Positions 45,934 through 54,968 of a DNA stretch of 64,000 nt are shown here, piece after piece. The stretch is taken from contig NZ_CP026692.1 in the NCBI RefSeq assembly GCF_002949795.1, forward strand, positions 5,812,545 to 5,876,544, given 5' to 3'. This DNA is from Nostoc sp. 'Lobaria pulmonaria (5183) cyanobiont'. Its GTDB lineage: Bacteria > Cyanobacteriota > Cyanobacteriia > Cyanobacteriales > Nostocaceae. The notes beneath the pieces are model-generated. The model did not search any database and was not told the origin of the DNA. It saw nothing but the letters and a program-made list of their open reading frames with translations. The stretch's first letter is position 1; each line of letters begins with the position of its first letter. Position numbers and translations under genes: made by a program.

Positions 45934-46842
45934 ATGATGTTCATCGATCCTCACATTCACATGTGTTCCCGTACTACTTACGATTACTTAGTAATGCGGG
46001 AATATGGAATTGTTGCCGTTATTGAACCAGCCTTTTGGTTAGGACAACCCCGAACTAACGCTGGCTCATTTAAAGACTATTTCAGTAGTCTTGTGGGCTG
46101 GGAACGATTTCGTGCTAGTCAGTTTGGCATCCAACACTATTGCACAATCGGCCTAAATCCGAAAGAAGCTAATAATGAGGCGCTAGCAACTGAAGTTATG
46201 GAACTGCTACCACTTTACGCGTGTAAAGAGGGAGTTGTTGCCATTGGCGAAATTGGCTATGACGATATGACAGAAGCAGAAGATAAGTACTTTTGTCAAC
46301 AGTTAGAATTAGCCAAAGAACTCGATAGTTTGGTACTAATTCATACTCCTCACCGTAACAAGAAGGTGGGTGCTAGTCGGAGTATGGATCGCTGTATTGA
46401 ATATGGCTTAGATCCTTCACAGGTAGTTATCGATCACAACAACGAAGAAACTGTTGAAGAAGTATTAGGACGCGGTTTTTGGGCGGCTTTCACGATTTAC
46501 CCACAGACGAAGATGGGTAACGCCAGGATGGTTGAAGTTGTCCGTAAGTATGGATGCGATCGCATCATTGTAGATAGTAGTGCTGATTGGGGTATTAGCG
46601 ATCCTTTGGCAGTCCCAAAAACGGCTCAGTTGATGTTAGATAGGGGTATTCCTGAAGAACATGTGCGAGCAGTTTGTTATGAAAATGCCCTAGCTGCTTA
46701 CAGTCAAACTGGGCAGATGAAAGCGTCAGACTGGCTCAATCCTCAATCTATCGATCAACGTCAATTGTTCAGTGGTAATTCTGTGCTGCGGGGACAAGAA
46801 CCAGGAATCAAATCAGTTTCAGATTATGTGTTGATTGAGTAG
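45934..46842 (+). CDS. eboB: EboB, TatD-family metal hydrolase
   Basis: 302 aa amidohydrolase/TatD fold. Metal-binding residues are seen in FIDPHIHMCSRT (HxH), the Glu of VAIGEIGYDD, the His of LVLIHTPHRNK, the His of VVIDHNNEET and the Asp of IIVDSSADWG. The substrate is unknown. It lies about 100 bp after eboA, separated by the 7-bp repeat. Start ATG 45934 (MMFIDPH) has no strong ribosome site. Confidence 0.92.
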   Translation: MMFIDPHIHMCSRTTYDYLVMREYGIVAVIEPAFWLGQPRTNAGSFKDYFSSLVGWERFRASQFGIQHYCTIGLNPKEANNEALATEVMELLPLYACKEGVVAIGEIGYDDMTEAEDKYFCQQLELAKELDSLVLIHTPHRNKKVGASRSMDRCIEYGLDPSQVVIDHNNEETVEEVLGRGFWAAFTIYPQTKMGNARMVEVVRKYGCDRIIVDSSADWGISDPLAVPKTAQLMLDRGIPEEHVRAVCYENALAAYSQTGQMKASDWLNPQSIDQRQLFSGNSVLRGQEPGIKSVSDYVLIE

Positions 46843-46854
46843 AAAATTGGGGAG

Positions 46855-46874
46855 AGACGCGATTAATCGCGTCT
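46855..46874. repeat. Perfect 20-bp palindrome
   Basis: AGACGCGATTAATCGCGTCT directly after eboB. This palindrome is common between Nostoc genes; it has no T-run and is more a dispersed repeat than a terminator. Confidence 0.8.
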
Positions 46875-46969
46875 GTACTGGGGAGTGAGAAAAAGGAATT
46901 GCATAAATATCTGATTCATCTATAATATGCAGTTTATTTTGAGAAATTACTAGGCATGGAGGCAGATAA

Positions 46970-47902
46970 GTGAATGTTGCAAGCTTAAATTTTCAAGGCT
47001 GGCGGGGTTATTTAGAATTGATGCGTCCTGCTAATATTGTTACTGCTTGGGCGGATATTCTTCTTGGTTTTGCTGCTTCTGGCTCTGGAATAATTTTTAC
47101 TAAATTAATTAATGGCGAAGCAACTTTTGCCATACTAATTCCATTCGCTTGGTTGTTATTAGCTACAACTGGTCTATATGGTGGCGGGATAGTTTTTAAC
47201 GATGTTTTCGATGCTGAATTAGATGCAAAAGAGCGACCAAATAGAGCAATTCCCAGTGGTCGCGTATCTCGTCAAAATGCTACTTTATTGGGAAGTATAC
47301 TGTTTGCGATCGGGATTGTAGCTGCTTTTCAAGTATCGTTGTTGAGTGCTGCGATCGCTATTTTTATCACTCTTTCATGCCTCCTCTATAACTCACTCGC
47401 TAAACATCATCCTTTTTTCGGCCCTTTAAATATGGGTTTGTGCCGTGGCAGTAACTTATTATTAGGTGTAAGTGCTGTACCAGAAATCATCGGAGAACGT
47501 TGGTATTTAGCGCTGATTCCTGTTCTTTATATTGCTGCTATCACCGCAATTAGTCAGGGTGAAGTTCACGGAGGTAAAAAGATTACGGGAGTACTCGCGC
47601 TACTGTTGATTGCAATAGTTTTGACAGCAGTTTTAGCTTTAGGATTATTAAAAGAGTATACAGCGATCGCAGCCCTACCATTCGCTATTTTATTAGCTAT
47701 CCGAATCTTGCCTAAATTTATCAAAGCTGCAAGGGAACCGATAGCCGAAAATATCCGAAATGCTGTGAAAATAGGTGTTTTATCTCTGATAGTCTTAGAT
47801 GCAACCGTTGCATCAGGTTTTGCTGGTTTGTATTACGGTTTATTCGTTTTAATCTTACTACCAATTTCGATGAAGTTAGCAAAAGTATTTGCTGTTACTT
47901 AA
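46970..47902 (+). CDS. eboC: EboC, UbiA-like prenyltransferase
   Basis: 310 aa with a GTG start and GGAGG nine bases upstream. About eight or nine membrane helices. The first UbiA Asp-rich motif is NDVFDAELDAKERPNRAIPSG (about residues 83-103); the second conserved loop is weaker (GEVHGGKKITG). The name follows from its place between eboB and eboE. It may attach a prenyl chain to a small aromatic molecule in the membrane; the acceptor is unknown. Confidence 0.9.
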   Translation: MNVASLNFQGWRGYLELMRPANIVTAWADILLGFAASGSGIIFTKLINGEATFAILIPFAWLLLATTGLYGGGIVFNDVFDAELDAKERPNRAIPSGRVSRQNATLLGSILFAIGIVAAFQVSLLSAAIAIFITLSCLLYNSLAKHHPFFGPLNMGLCRGSNLLLGVSAVPEIIGERWYLALIPVLYIAAITAISQGEVHGGKKITGVLALLLIAIVLTAVLALGLLKEYTAIAALPFAILLAIRILPKFIKAAREPIAENIRNAVKIGVLSLIVLDATVASGFAGLYYGLFVLILLPISMKLAKVFAVT

Positions 47903-48011
47903 ATTTGAATGTGTACATCCAGTAATACGATTAATCGGCTGTAGGGGCGCATAAATGTTATTGGTGTCAACTCACGTTAAAAGTTAGGTAAGAGAAAGCG
48001 TTCTAGAGTTG

Positions 48012-48106
48012 CCCTCATCCCCTAACCCCTTCTCCCATGTTGGGAGAAGGGGAACTGGAGAATTATGCTCCCCTCTCCAAAATTTGGAGAGGGGCTGGGG
48101 GTGAGG
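48012..48106. repeat. Composite hairpin repeat
   Basis: Outer arms CCTCATCCCCTAACCCC and GGGGCTGGGGGTGAGG pair imperfectly, enclosing CTTCTCCC/GGGAGAAG and CCCCTCTCC/GGAGAGGGG hairpins. It lies between eboC and eboE (348-bp gap) and is a dispersed non-coding repeat. Similar hairpins occur at 56610-56695. Confidence 0.7.
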
Positions 48107-48250
48107 ACAAAACTCATGCAGTCAGGATATTTCAGCTTAAGTTGACATCAATGCATAGATGTGATCCCCTACCCATGAATATGTAGCAAGTATTTTGTGA
48201 AACTTAAGCCAAAGAAAACAGATTACATATACAAGGAATAGAGCGAGAAA

Positions 48251-49477
48251 ATGAAAATTACAAACAACAATAATTTTCACTTAACTTATTGCAGCAATAT
48301 TCATCCTGGTGAAAGTTGGCTAGAGGTTTTCACCAATTTAGAAAACTATATTCCCAAACTAAAATCACGTTTATCGCCTACAGAACCTTTTGGTATTGGC
48401 TTGAGATTAGCAGATGTTGCCGCAAAACAGCTTTTAGAAAGTAATAACTTAGCTGAATTTCAAGCTTGGCTGACTCAACAAGATTTATATGTTTTCACCT
48501 TAAACGGATTCCCTTATGGCGGATTCCATCGACAGGTGGTAAAAGACCAAGTTTATGCACCAGATTGGTCTACACAAGAACGGGTTAATTATACATTAAA
48601 CTTAGCAAAAGTTTTAGCTACTCTGTTACCCGAAGGACTTGATGGCGGAATTTCTACATTACCATTATCCTATAAACCTTGGTGGGTAAAAGACCAAGCA
48701 ACTTTCGAAACAGTTTTGAAAAAGAGTTGTTTGAATATAGCATCAGTTGTTGTAGAAATGATTCGCATCAGCGAAGAAACAGGCAAGATACTTCATATTG
48801 ATTTAGAACCTGAGCCTGATGGTTTAATTGAAAATACCTCAGAAGTAATTGACTTTTATCAAAATTGGTTATTGCCAATAGGTGGTAGTTATTTATCAGA
48901 GAAATTAAATATCGAGCCGGATTTAGCAGAGACTAAATTGCTAGAACACATTCGTGTTTGCTATGATACCTGCCATTTTTCAGTTGAATATGAGCAGCCA
49001 CAATCTGTATTTACGCGTTTGCAATCGGCAGGAATTAAGATTGGGAAAATTCAAATCAGCGCTGCAATTAAAGTAAAAATACCTGCTGAGGTTGAGAAGC
49101 GTAGTTTGATAGTTGAACGCTTACGTCCTTTTGCAGAATCTACCTATCTTCATCAGGTAATAGAACGTCGTAGCGATGCTACACTCCATCACTATCCTGA
49201 TTTAATAACTGCATTACCACATTTAGAGCAATCTCTCGCTGAAGAATGGCGCACTCACTTTCATGTGCCAATTTTTATTCATGATTATCAAATTTTGCAA
49301 TCTACCCAAGATGACATTGCTACTGTTTTGCATCTACTTCAGACAAATAATGCTTGCTCCCATTTAGAAATTGAGACTTACACTTGGGATGTATTGCCAT
49401 CAGAAATGAAGATAGATTTGCTAACTTCTATTCAGCGTGAATATGAGTGGGTATTAAAAGAATTTACTGCAAATTAA
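48251..49477 (+). CDS. eboE: EboE, metabolite traffic protein (xylose isomerase-like fold)
   Basis: 408 aa. TIM-barrel of the sugar isomerase/AP endonuclease type: LTYCSNIHPGESW, FGIGLRLAD, FTLNGFPYGGFHRQVVKDQVY, KILHIDLEPEPDGLIE, VCYDTCHFSVEYEQP and FHVPIFIHDY contain the likely metal-binding His/Glu/Asp. These are typical EboE segments. It is followed after 12 bp by eboF, so the two are co-transcribed. Role: processing or trafficking of a metabolite; reaction unknown. Confidence 0.92.
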   Translation: MKITNNNNFHLTYCSNIHPGESWLEVFTNLENYIPKLKSRLSPTEPFGIGLRLADVAAKQLLESNNLAEFQAWLTQQDLYVFTLNGFPYGGFHRQVVKDQVYAPDWSTQERVNYTLNLAKVLATLLPEGLDGGISTLPLSYKPWWVKDQATFETVLKKSCLNIASVVVEMIRISEETGKILHIDLEPEPDGLIENTSEVIDFYQNWLLPIGGSYLSEKLNIEPDLAETKLLEHIRVCYDTCHFSVEYEQPQSVFTRLQSAGIKIGKIQISAAIKVKIPAEVEKRSLIVERLRPFAESTYLHQVIERRSDATLHHYPDLITALPHLEQSLAEEWRTHFHVPIFIHDYQILQSTQDDIATVLHLLQTNNACSHLEIETYTWDVLPSEMKIDLLTSIQREYEWVLKEFTAN

Positions 49478-49489
49478 GAAGGGACTTTT

Positions 49490-50863
49490 ATGAAAAAAAC
49501 AGTTATTCTAAATGTCGTGGGATTAACGCCCAGCTTACTAGGAGAAAATACGCCGTTTTTATCTTCTTGGGCGGCTATTGGGCAAGTGCTTCCCATCAAA
49601 AAAGTGCTACCTGCTGTAACTTGTTCTGTTCAGGCTACTTATTTAACAGGAAAATTGCCTGATGAACATGGAATTGTCGCTAATGGTTGGTACTTCCGCG
49701 ATGAATGCGAAGTAAAGTTTTGGCGACAATCTAATAAACTCGTACAGGCTCCCAAAGTTTGGGAAATAGCTAAATCAATTGACCCAACTTTCACTTGTGC
49801 CAACCTTTTTTGGTGGTACAATATGTACTCTACAGCAGATTATGCGATTACGCCGCGTCCAATGTATCCCGCAGATGGGCGAAAATTACCTGATATTTAT
49901 ACCCATCCTAGTGATGTGCGCTCGCAAATTCAATCTGATTTAGGAAATTTTCCTCTGTTCGATTTCTGGGGCCCAAAAACTTCTATTAGTTCTAGCCAAT
50001 GGATTGCCAATTCAGCAAAATGGATTGAGGAACGTTATAGCCCGACATTATCACTAGTTTATTTACCACATTTAGATTACTGTCTGCAAAAATTTGGTAA
50101 CAATCAAACACAGATTCAAGCAGATTTGCGAGAAATTGATGCTGTTTGTGGCGATTTAATTGAATATTATCAAGCACGTAATATTCAGGTAATTATTCTT
50201 TCTGAGTATGGCATTACGCCAGTTTCTCAAGCTGTGGACTTGAACCGCGTATTACGGGAAAATGGTTTAATTGCCGTGCGAGAAGAATTAGGGCGAGAAC
50301 TGCTCGATTTTGGGGCTAGCATTGCCTTTGCCGTTGCCGATCACCAAATTGCTCATGTATATGTGAACGATCCCGCGTACATCCCGAAAGTGCGATCGCT
50401 TTTAGAAGCGACTGAAGGCGTGGCGCAGGTATTGGATGACGAAGGTAAACAAGCCTACCATCTCGATCATCCTAGATCGGGAGAGTTGGTAGCGATCGCT
50501 CAATCTGACGCTTGGTTTACCTATTATTATTGGCTCGATGATGCGAAAGCGCCTGATTTTGCTAGAACAGTAGATATCCACCGCAAACCTGGTTACGATC
50601 CTGTAGAACTTTTCCTCGATCCGCAAATAAAATTCCCCCAAGGAAAAATTGCTCTGAAGTTACTTAAGAAACAACTGGGTTTTCGCTACCTGATGGATGT
50701 GATTCCTCTGGATGCTTCTCTGGTGCGTGGTTCTCACGGTAACATTACCACTTCTCCATCTGAAGGGCCTCTATTTATCACCCATCAAACTCACCTGGTT
50801 GACGAACATCAAATTGAGGCGACAGATGTTTGCTCGTTGATTCTCAAACATTTATATATCTGA
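49490..50863 (+). CDS. eboF: EboF, alkaline phosphatase-family (nucleotide pyrophosphatase-like) protein
   Basis: 457 aa. Alkaline phosphatase superfamily signs: VVGLTPSLLG at the start, the nucleophile loop PAVTCSVQATYLTGKLPDEHG, LVYLPHLDYCLQK (metal Asp/His) and VIILSEYGIT, and a late LVRGSHGNITTSPSEGP with the metal His. No signal peptide is visible, so it may be cytosolic. It is the last gene of the ebo group; 200 bp separates it from the catalase gene. Confidence 0.92.
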   Translation: MKKTVILNVVGLTPSLLGENTPFLSSWAAIGQVLPIKKVLPAVTCSVQATYLTGKLPDEHGIVANGWYFRDECEVKFWRQSNKLVQAPKVWEIAKSIDPTFTCANLFWWYNMYSTADYAITPRPMYPADGRKLPDIYTHPSDVRSQIQSDLGNFPLFDFWGPKTSISSSQWIANSAKWIEERYSPTLSLVYLPHLDYCLQKFGNNQTQIQADLREIDAVCGDLIEYYQARNIQVIILSEYGITPVSQAVDLNRVLRENGLIAVREELGRELLDFGASIAFAVADHQIAHVYVNDPAYIPKVRSLLEATEGVAQVLDDEGKQAYHLDHPRSGELVAIAQSDAWFTYYYWLDDAKAPDFARTVDIHRKPGYDPVELFLDPQIKFPQGKIALKLLKKQLGFRYLMDVIPLDASLVRGSHGNITTSPSEGPLFITHQTHLVDEHQIEATDVCSLILKHLYI

Positions 50864-51063
50864 AAGGCAGCATAGAGGCAATATATAGCCTCTATATCCT
50901 CCCAAAAAAAAATATTGTAATTCATAATCATATCGAGTATGCTTTAAATATAAAACTCGTTATGACTATGAATTAGTTCGTTTTGTCAGTGAATATTCGT
51001 TTATCTACTGATTAAAATGTACTGTGACCAATCTAAGTAACTTAATGGAAAGCTTCTTAACCC

Positions 51064-52557
51064 ATGACTGAACCCCAAAAATTGACAACTGCTGACGGTA
51101 TTCCTGTTGCCGATAACCAAAACTCACTCACTGCTGGTTCGCGTGGGCCTTTATTAATACAGGATTTTCATCTCTTAGAAAAGCTGGCTCATTTCAACAG
51201 AGAACGTATTCCTGAAAGAGTTGTCCACGCTAAAGGTGCTGCTGCTCATGGCACTTTGACTATTACCAATGACATCACTCGCTACAGTAAAGCCAAACTT
51301 TTTTCTGAAATTGGCAAGAAAACAGAACTTCTCTTGCGCTTTTCTACCGTTGGAGGAGAAAAAGGTTCAGCAGATGCCGAGCGTGACCCTAGAGGTTTTT
51401 CCCTCAAGTTTTATACTGAGGAGGGTAACTGGGATCTTGTAGGTAACAATACTCCTGTTTTCTTCATCCGCGACCCTTTGAAGTTTCCTGATTTTATCCA
51501 TACCCAGAAGCGCAATCCCCAAACCAATTGCAAAGACCAGAATGCAAAGTGGGATTTTTGGTCACTCAGTCCAGAATCGCTTCACCAAGTGACGATCCTG
51601 TTTTCCGATCGGGGAGTTCCAAAAAACCATCGACACATGGACGGCTTTGGTAGCCACACCTTCAGTTTGATTAATGCTGAAGGCGATCGCGTCTGGTGTA
51701 AATTTCACTTTAAGACTCTGCAAGGGCATCAAACCTTGACGGAGGAAGAATCGGCTAAGATTAAGGGCGAAGATCCCGATCATGCGACTCACGATCTGTT
51801 TGAAGCGATCGCTCAAGGTGATTATCCCAAGTGGCGGATGTCTATTCAGGTAATGACTGACGAGCAAGCAGCCAAACATCCAGATAATCCTTTTGACTTA
51901 ACCAAAGTTTGGAAGCACTCAGAATATCCTTTAATCGAAGTCGGGATATTAGAGCTAAATCGGAACCCTGAGAATTATTTCGCTGAAGTTGAGCAAGCCG
52001 CTTTTAGCCCTAGTGCAGTGGTTCCGGGCGTTAGTTTCTCTCCAGACAAAATGCTGCAAGCTCGCATCTTTTCTTACCCAGATGCTCAACGCTATCGCTT
52101 GGGTGCTAACTATCAGCAACTACCTGTCAACCAGCCCAAATGTCCAGTGATGCATTATCAGCGAGATGGCTTTATGGCGCCGGGGAACAACCACGGTAGC
52201 GCTCCTAACTATGAACCGAATAGTACTGAGGGTACGCCCAAAGAAAATCCAGCTTATGCAGAACCACCTAGTCATTTGGGCGATGTCACAGTCGATCGTT
52301 ACAGTCATCGTGAAGGAAACGACGATTACACCCAAGCAGGTAATCTGTATCGGTTAATGACTCCTGAGCAGCAAGAGCGTCTTGCTGATAATATCGTTGG
52401 CAGTCTCTCTCAAGCGAGACAGGATATCCAAATGCGCCAACTTTGCCACTTCTTCCGGGCAGATATTTCTTATGGTCGTCGTGTAGCTGAGGGATTGGGT
52501 ATTTCAATTGATCCTTCAATGTTTTCTGCGATCGCTGAACCTGTAGGTAGCTGGTAG
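51064..52557 (+). CDS. Haem catalase (small-subunit clade)
   Basis: 497 aa, right for the small-subunit monofunctional catalases that degrade hydrogen peroxide. The catalytic His55 lies in ERVVHAKGAAAHG, the distal Asn (about 128) in LVGNNTPVFF, and the proximal haem Tyr in RIFSYPDAQRYRLG (about 335-350). RDPRGFSLKFYTEEGNWD and the GFGSHTFSLIN segment are also standard. No signal peptide: cytosolic. A hairpin at 52641-52673 lies downstream. Confidence 0.97.
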   Translation: MTEPQKLTTADGIPVADNQNSLTAGSRGPLLIQDFHLLEKLAHFNRERIPERVVHAKGAAAHGTLTITNDITRYSKAKLFSEIGKKTELLLRFSTVGGEKGSADAERDPRGFSLKFYTEEGNWDLVGNNTPVFFIRDPLKFPDFIHTQKRNPQTNCKDQNAKWDFWSLSPESLHQVTILFSDRGVPKNHRHMDGFGSHTFSLINAEGDRVWCKFHFKTLQGHQTLTEEESAKIKGEDPDHATHDLFEAIAQGDYPKWRMSIQVMTDEQAAKHPDNPFDLTKVWKHSEYPLIEVGILELNRNPENYFAEVEQAAFSPSAVVPGVSFSPDKMLQARIFSYPDAQRYRLGANYQQLPVNQPKCPVMHYQRDGFMAPGNNHGSAPNYEPNSTEGTPKENPAYAEPPSHLGDVTVDRYSHREGNDDYTQAGNLYRLMTPEQQERLADNIVGSLSQARQDIQMRQLCHFFRADISYGRRVAEGLGISIDPSMFSAIAEPVGSW

Positions 52558-52571
52558 CCTCGTAGTTTCGT

Positions 52572-52599
52572 CGGGTGTGTTATGCCGTAGGCTAACGCA
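52572..52599. repeat. GTG(T/C)GTTA-type dispersed hairpin
   Basis: GTGTGTTATGCC ... GGCTAACGCAC pair as an imperfect stem, followed by GGTGCGTTACG at 52613-52623. A common Nostoc intergenic repeat after the catalase gene. Confidence 0.55.
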
Positions 52600-52640
52600 C
52601 CGAAAACCTCGATGGTGCGTTACGTACTTCAGCTAGATTT

Positions 52641-52673
52641 AGATCCCCGACTTTTTGAAGAAGTCGGGGATCT
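52641..52673 (+). terminator. Hairpin downstream of catalase, likely terminator
   Basis: AGATCCCCGACTT (52641-52653) and AAGTCGGGGATCT (52661-52673) form a perfect 13-bp stem with a seven-base loop. The run of T after it is absent, so termination is plausible but not proven; the same sequence is a dispersed cyanobacterial repeat. Confidence 0.5.
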
Positions 52674-52687
52674 GATAAATTAAAACA

Positions 52688-52927
52688 GGCTCATTAATGG
52701 AGTTCAAAAACTCATTAATGAAGCTCAAAGACTCATTAATGGAGTTCAGAGGCTCATTAATGGAGTTCAGAGGCTCATTAATGGAGTTCAGAGGCTCATT
52801 AATGGAGTTCAGAGGCTCATTAATGGAGTTCAGAGGCTCATTAATGGAGTTCAGAGACTCATTAATGGAGTTCAAAGGCTCATTAATGAAGCTCAAAGAC
52901 TCATTAATGGAGTTCAGAGGCTCATTA
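52688..52927. repeat. 21-bp tandem repeat array D
   Basis: About 11 units of GGCTCATTAATGGAGTTCAGA, each with CTC-ATTAATG-GAG around the ATTAAT palindrome. Central units are identical while outer ones vary, the usual sign of slippage or unequal exchange. Both frames' heptad ORFs are not regarded as genes. Confidence 0.92.
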
Positions 52928-53171
52928 AGTAGAGAAACAAAAAAATTTACAGTTATTGCGATCGCACCCTTCGCAGAGCATATCGTAGAGAAGTAGTTGT
53001 AGGCGTTGCGATCGCTTTATTTTGCTTTACTGCATTTGCAATGATATTGTGTAATTAATTATATTGCCTACTTATTAGACTAGGATTTGAATCCCAGGCG
53101 GGTAATGCAGCTGGTGCAGATTACCTAAATTACTGAAACCAACGCCAGACAAAAGCAACCATTCTCCTGAA

Positions 53172-54968
53172 TCAAGGCTGACGATTCCGCCGCAAGTTTT
53201 CCAGATTTTCACGAATGGTTATTGTATTGGGATGATTTGCTCCCAACCGTTGTTCAGCGATCGCCAAAGCTTCGATGTACAAAGGTTCGGCTTCGCTGTA
53301 CCTTCCCTGTGATTCGTAGAGTCCAGCCAAATTGTTCAGGCTAGTTGCCACAGATGGGTGTTCATCCCCCAGCAGGCGTTTTCTCATCGACAAAGCTTCG
53401 ATGTACAAAGGTTCGGCTTCGCTGTACCTTCCCTGTGATTTGTAGAGGAATGCCAAATTGTTCAGGCTACTTGCCACAGATGGGTGTTCATCCCCCAGCA
53501 GGCGTTTTCTCATCGACAAAGCTTCGATGTACAAAGGTTCGGCTTCGCTGTACCTTCCCTGTGATTTGTAGAGGAATGCCAAATTGTTCAGGCTAGTTGC
53601 CACAGATGGGTGTTCATCCCCCAGCAGGCGTTTTGTCATCGACAAAGCTTCGATGTACAAAGGTTCGGCTTCGCTGTACCTTCCCTGTGAATTGTAGAGG
53701 AATGCCAAATTGTTCAGGCTAGTTGCCACATCAGGGTGTTTATCCCCCAGCAGGCGTTTTGTCATCGACAAAGCTTCGATGTACAAAGGTTCGGCATCGC
53801 TGTACCTTCCCTGTGAATCGTAGAGTAATGCCAAATTATTCAGGCTTTGTGCCACAGAGGGGTGTTCATCCCCCAGCAGGCGTTTTATCATCGCCAAAGC
53901 TTCGATATACAAAGGTTCGGCATCGCTGTACCTTCCCTGTGAATAGTAGAGTGCTGCCAAATTGTTCAGGCTTTGTGCCACAGAGGGGTGTTCATCCCCC
54001 AGCAGGCGTTTTCTCATCGCCAAAGCTTCGATGTACAAAGGTTCGGCATCGCTGTACCTTCCCTGTGATTCGTAGAGTAATGCCAAATTGTTCAGGCTAG
54101 TTGCCACATCGGGGTGTTCATCCCCCAGCAGGCGTTTTCTCATCGCCAAAGCTTCGATGTACAAAGGTTCGGCATCGCTGTACCTTCCCTGTGAATTGTA
54201 GAGTGCTGCCAAATTGTTCAGGCTACTTGCCACATCGGGGTGTTCATCCCCCAGCAGGCGTTTTCTCATCGCCAAAGCTTCGATATACAAAGGTTCGGCT
54301 TCGCTGTACCTTCCCTGTGATTTGTAGAGGAGTGCCAAATTGTTCAGGCTTTCTGCCACATCTGGGTGTTCTTGGCCCAAACGTTCTTTAGTAGCTAATA
54401 AACTTTGTTTACCCCAAGGCAAAGCTTGCTCATAGGCTCCTTGACCTGCGTAAAATCTAACCAAGCCCTCAAATGGTGAGATTAAATCCTCATCGCTTAA
54501 CCAAGCTTGGTAAACTGTGACAACTTCCGCAAGGTGAGGGATGGACAGGGTTGCTTGAGCAATTTCTATCAGTGTGGGTGTCTCAGGAATATCTTTTGCT
54601 ACGGCTACCATTGCTTGACAATAGCCGCGCTTGAGTTCATCTGCTTCAGCCAAATCTTCTAACTTCTGCTGCAATAATTCCCGAATGCGTTCATGTATTT
54701 GGTAAGTGTCCTCTGCCAATTCTTGCAGCAAATAACGCTCAACTAAAACAGCGCAGTTAGCTTTAAAGTCAAATTCCAAATCGCTAGAACTTGCTGCTGA
54801 TTCTACCAAAGACCAAGGAATAGGAGCCAAGGCGAACAAACTCAACAGACAAGCCAATTTTTGCGCTTCTGGTTCTAAGCTTTGCCAATTCAACTCAAAA
54901 GCTGCTGCTACACCAGACTCGCCTGCTGATGCTTGCTTTTGTAGCTGTGCGAGAATGTCTGCTAGCAT
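53172..54968 (-). CDS. TPR (kinesin light chain-type) C-terminal part of a STAND protein
   Basis: 598 aa. The first 200 residues (LEPEAQKLACLLSLFALAPIPWSLV; YQIHERIREL) are the winged-helix and helical region that follows an NB-ARC ATPase. Then come nine near-identical 42-residue tetratricopeptide repeats (SLNNLA-x-LY-x-SQGRYS-[ED]-AEPLYI, with KRLLGDEHP). The ATG (54968) overlaps the stop of the upstream caspase/NB-ARC ORF in ATGCTAG and the first residues, MLADILAQLQ, continue the NB-ARC helix. So the two ORFs look like one protein split by a one-base shift. TPRs sense or bind a ligand. Confidence 0.85.
   Translation of the reverse strand: MLADILAQLQKQASAGESGVAAAFELNWQSLEPEAQKLACLLSLFALAPIPWSLVESAASSSDLEFDFKANCAVLVERYLLQELAEDTYQIHERIRELLQQKLEDLAEADELKRGYCQAMVAVAKDIPETPTLIEIAQATLSIPHLAEVVTVYQAWLSDEDLISPFEGLVRFYAGQGAYEQALPWGKQSLLATKERLGQEHPDVAESLNNLALLYKSQGRYSEAEPLYIEALAMRKRLLGDEHPDVASSLNNLAALYNSQGRYSDAEPLYIEALAMRKRLLGDEHPDVATSLNNLALLYESQGRYSDAEPLYIEALAMRKRLLGDEHPSVAQSLNNLAALYYSQGRYSDAEPLYIEALAMIKRLLGDEHPSVAQSLNNLALLYDSQGRYSDAEPLYIEALSMTKRLLGDKHPDVATSLNNLAFLYNSQGRYSEAEPLYIEALSMTKRLLGDEHPSVATSLNNLAFLYKSQGRYSEAEPLYIEALSMRKRLLGDEHPSVASSLNNLAFLYKSQGRYSEAEPLYIEALSMRKRLLGDEHPSVATSLNNLAGLYESQGRYSEAEPLYIEALAIAEQRLGANHPNTITIRENLENLRRNRQP
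53250..54375. repeat. 126-bp near-identical repeats coding for TPRs
   Basis: Nine copies of a 126-bp unit with only scattered changes, many synonymous blocks being identical. They create open frames on the other strand that are not genes. Confidence 0.92.

Noticed and set aside
52639..52996. Heptad ORFs on both strands over array D (LNSINEP and MEFRGSL types)
   Set aside because: Both strands open because of the repeat; no independent coding sign.
53085..53125. tRNA-like T-arm (GGATTTGAATCC)
   Set aside because: No acceptor stem, D-arm or anticodon arm could be paired around it.
53345..54391. Plus-strand ORFs opposite the TPR gene
   Set aside because: Periodic mirror of 126-bp repeats with no family likeness.
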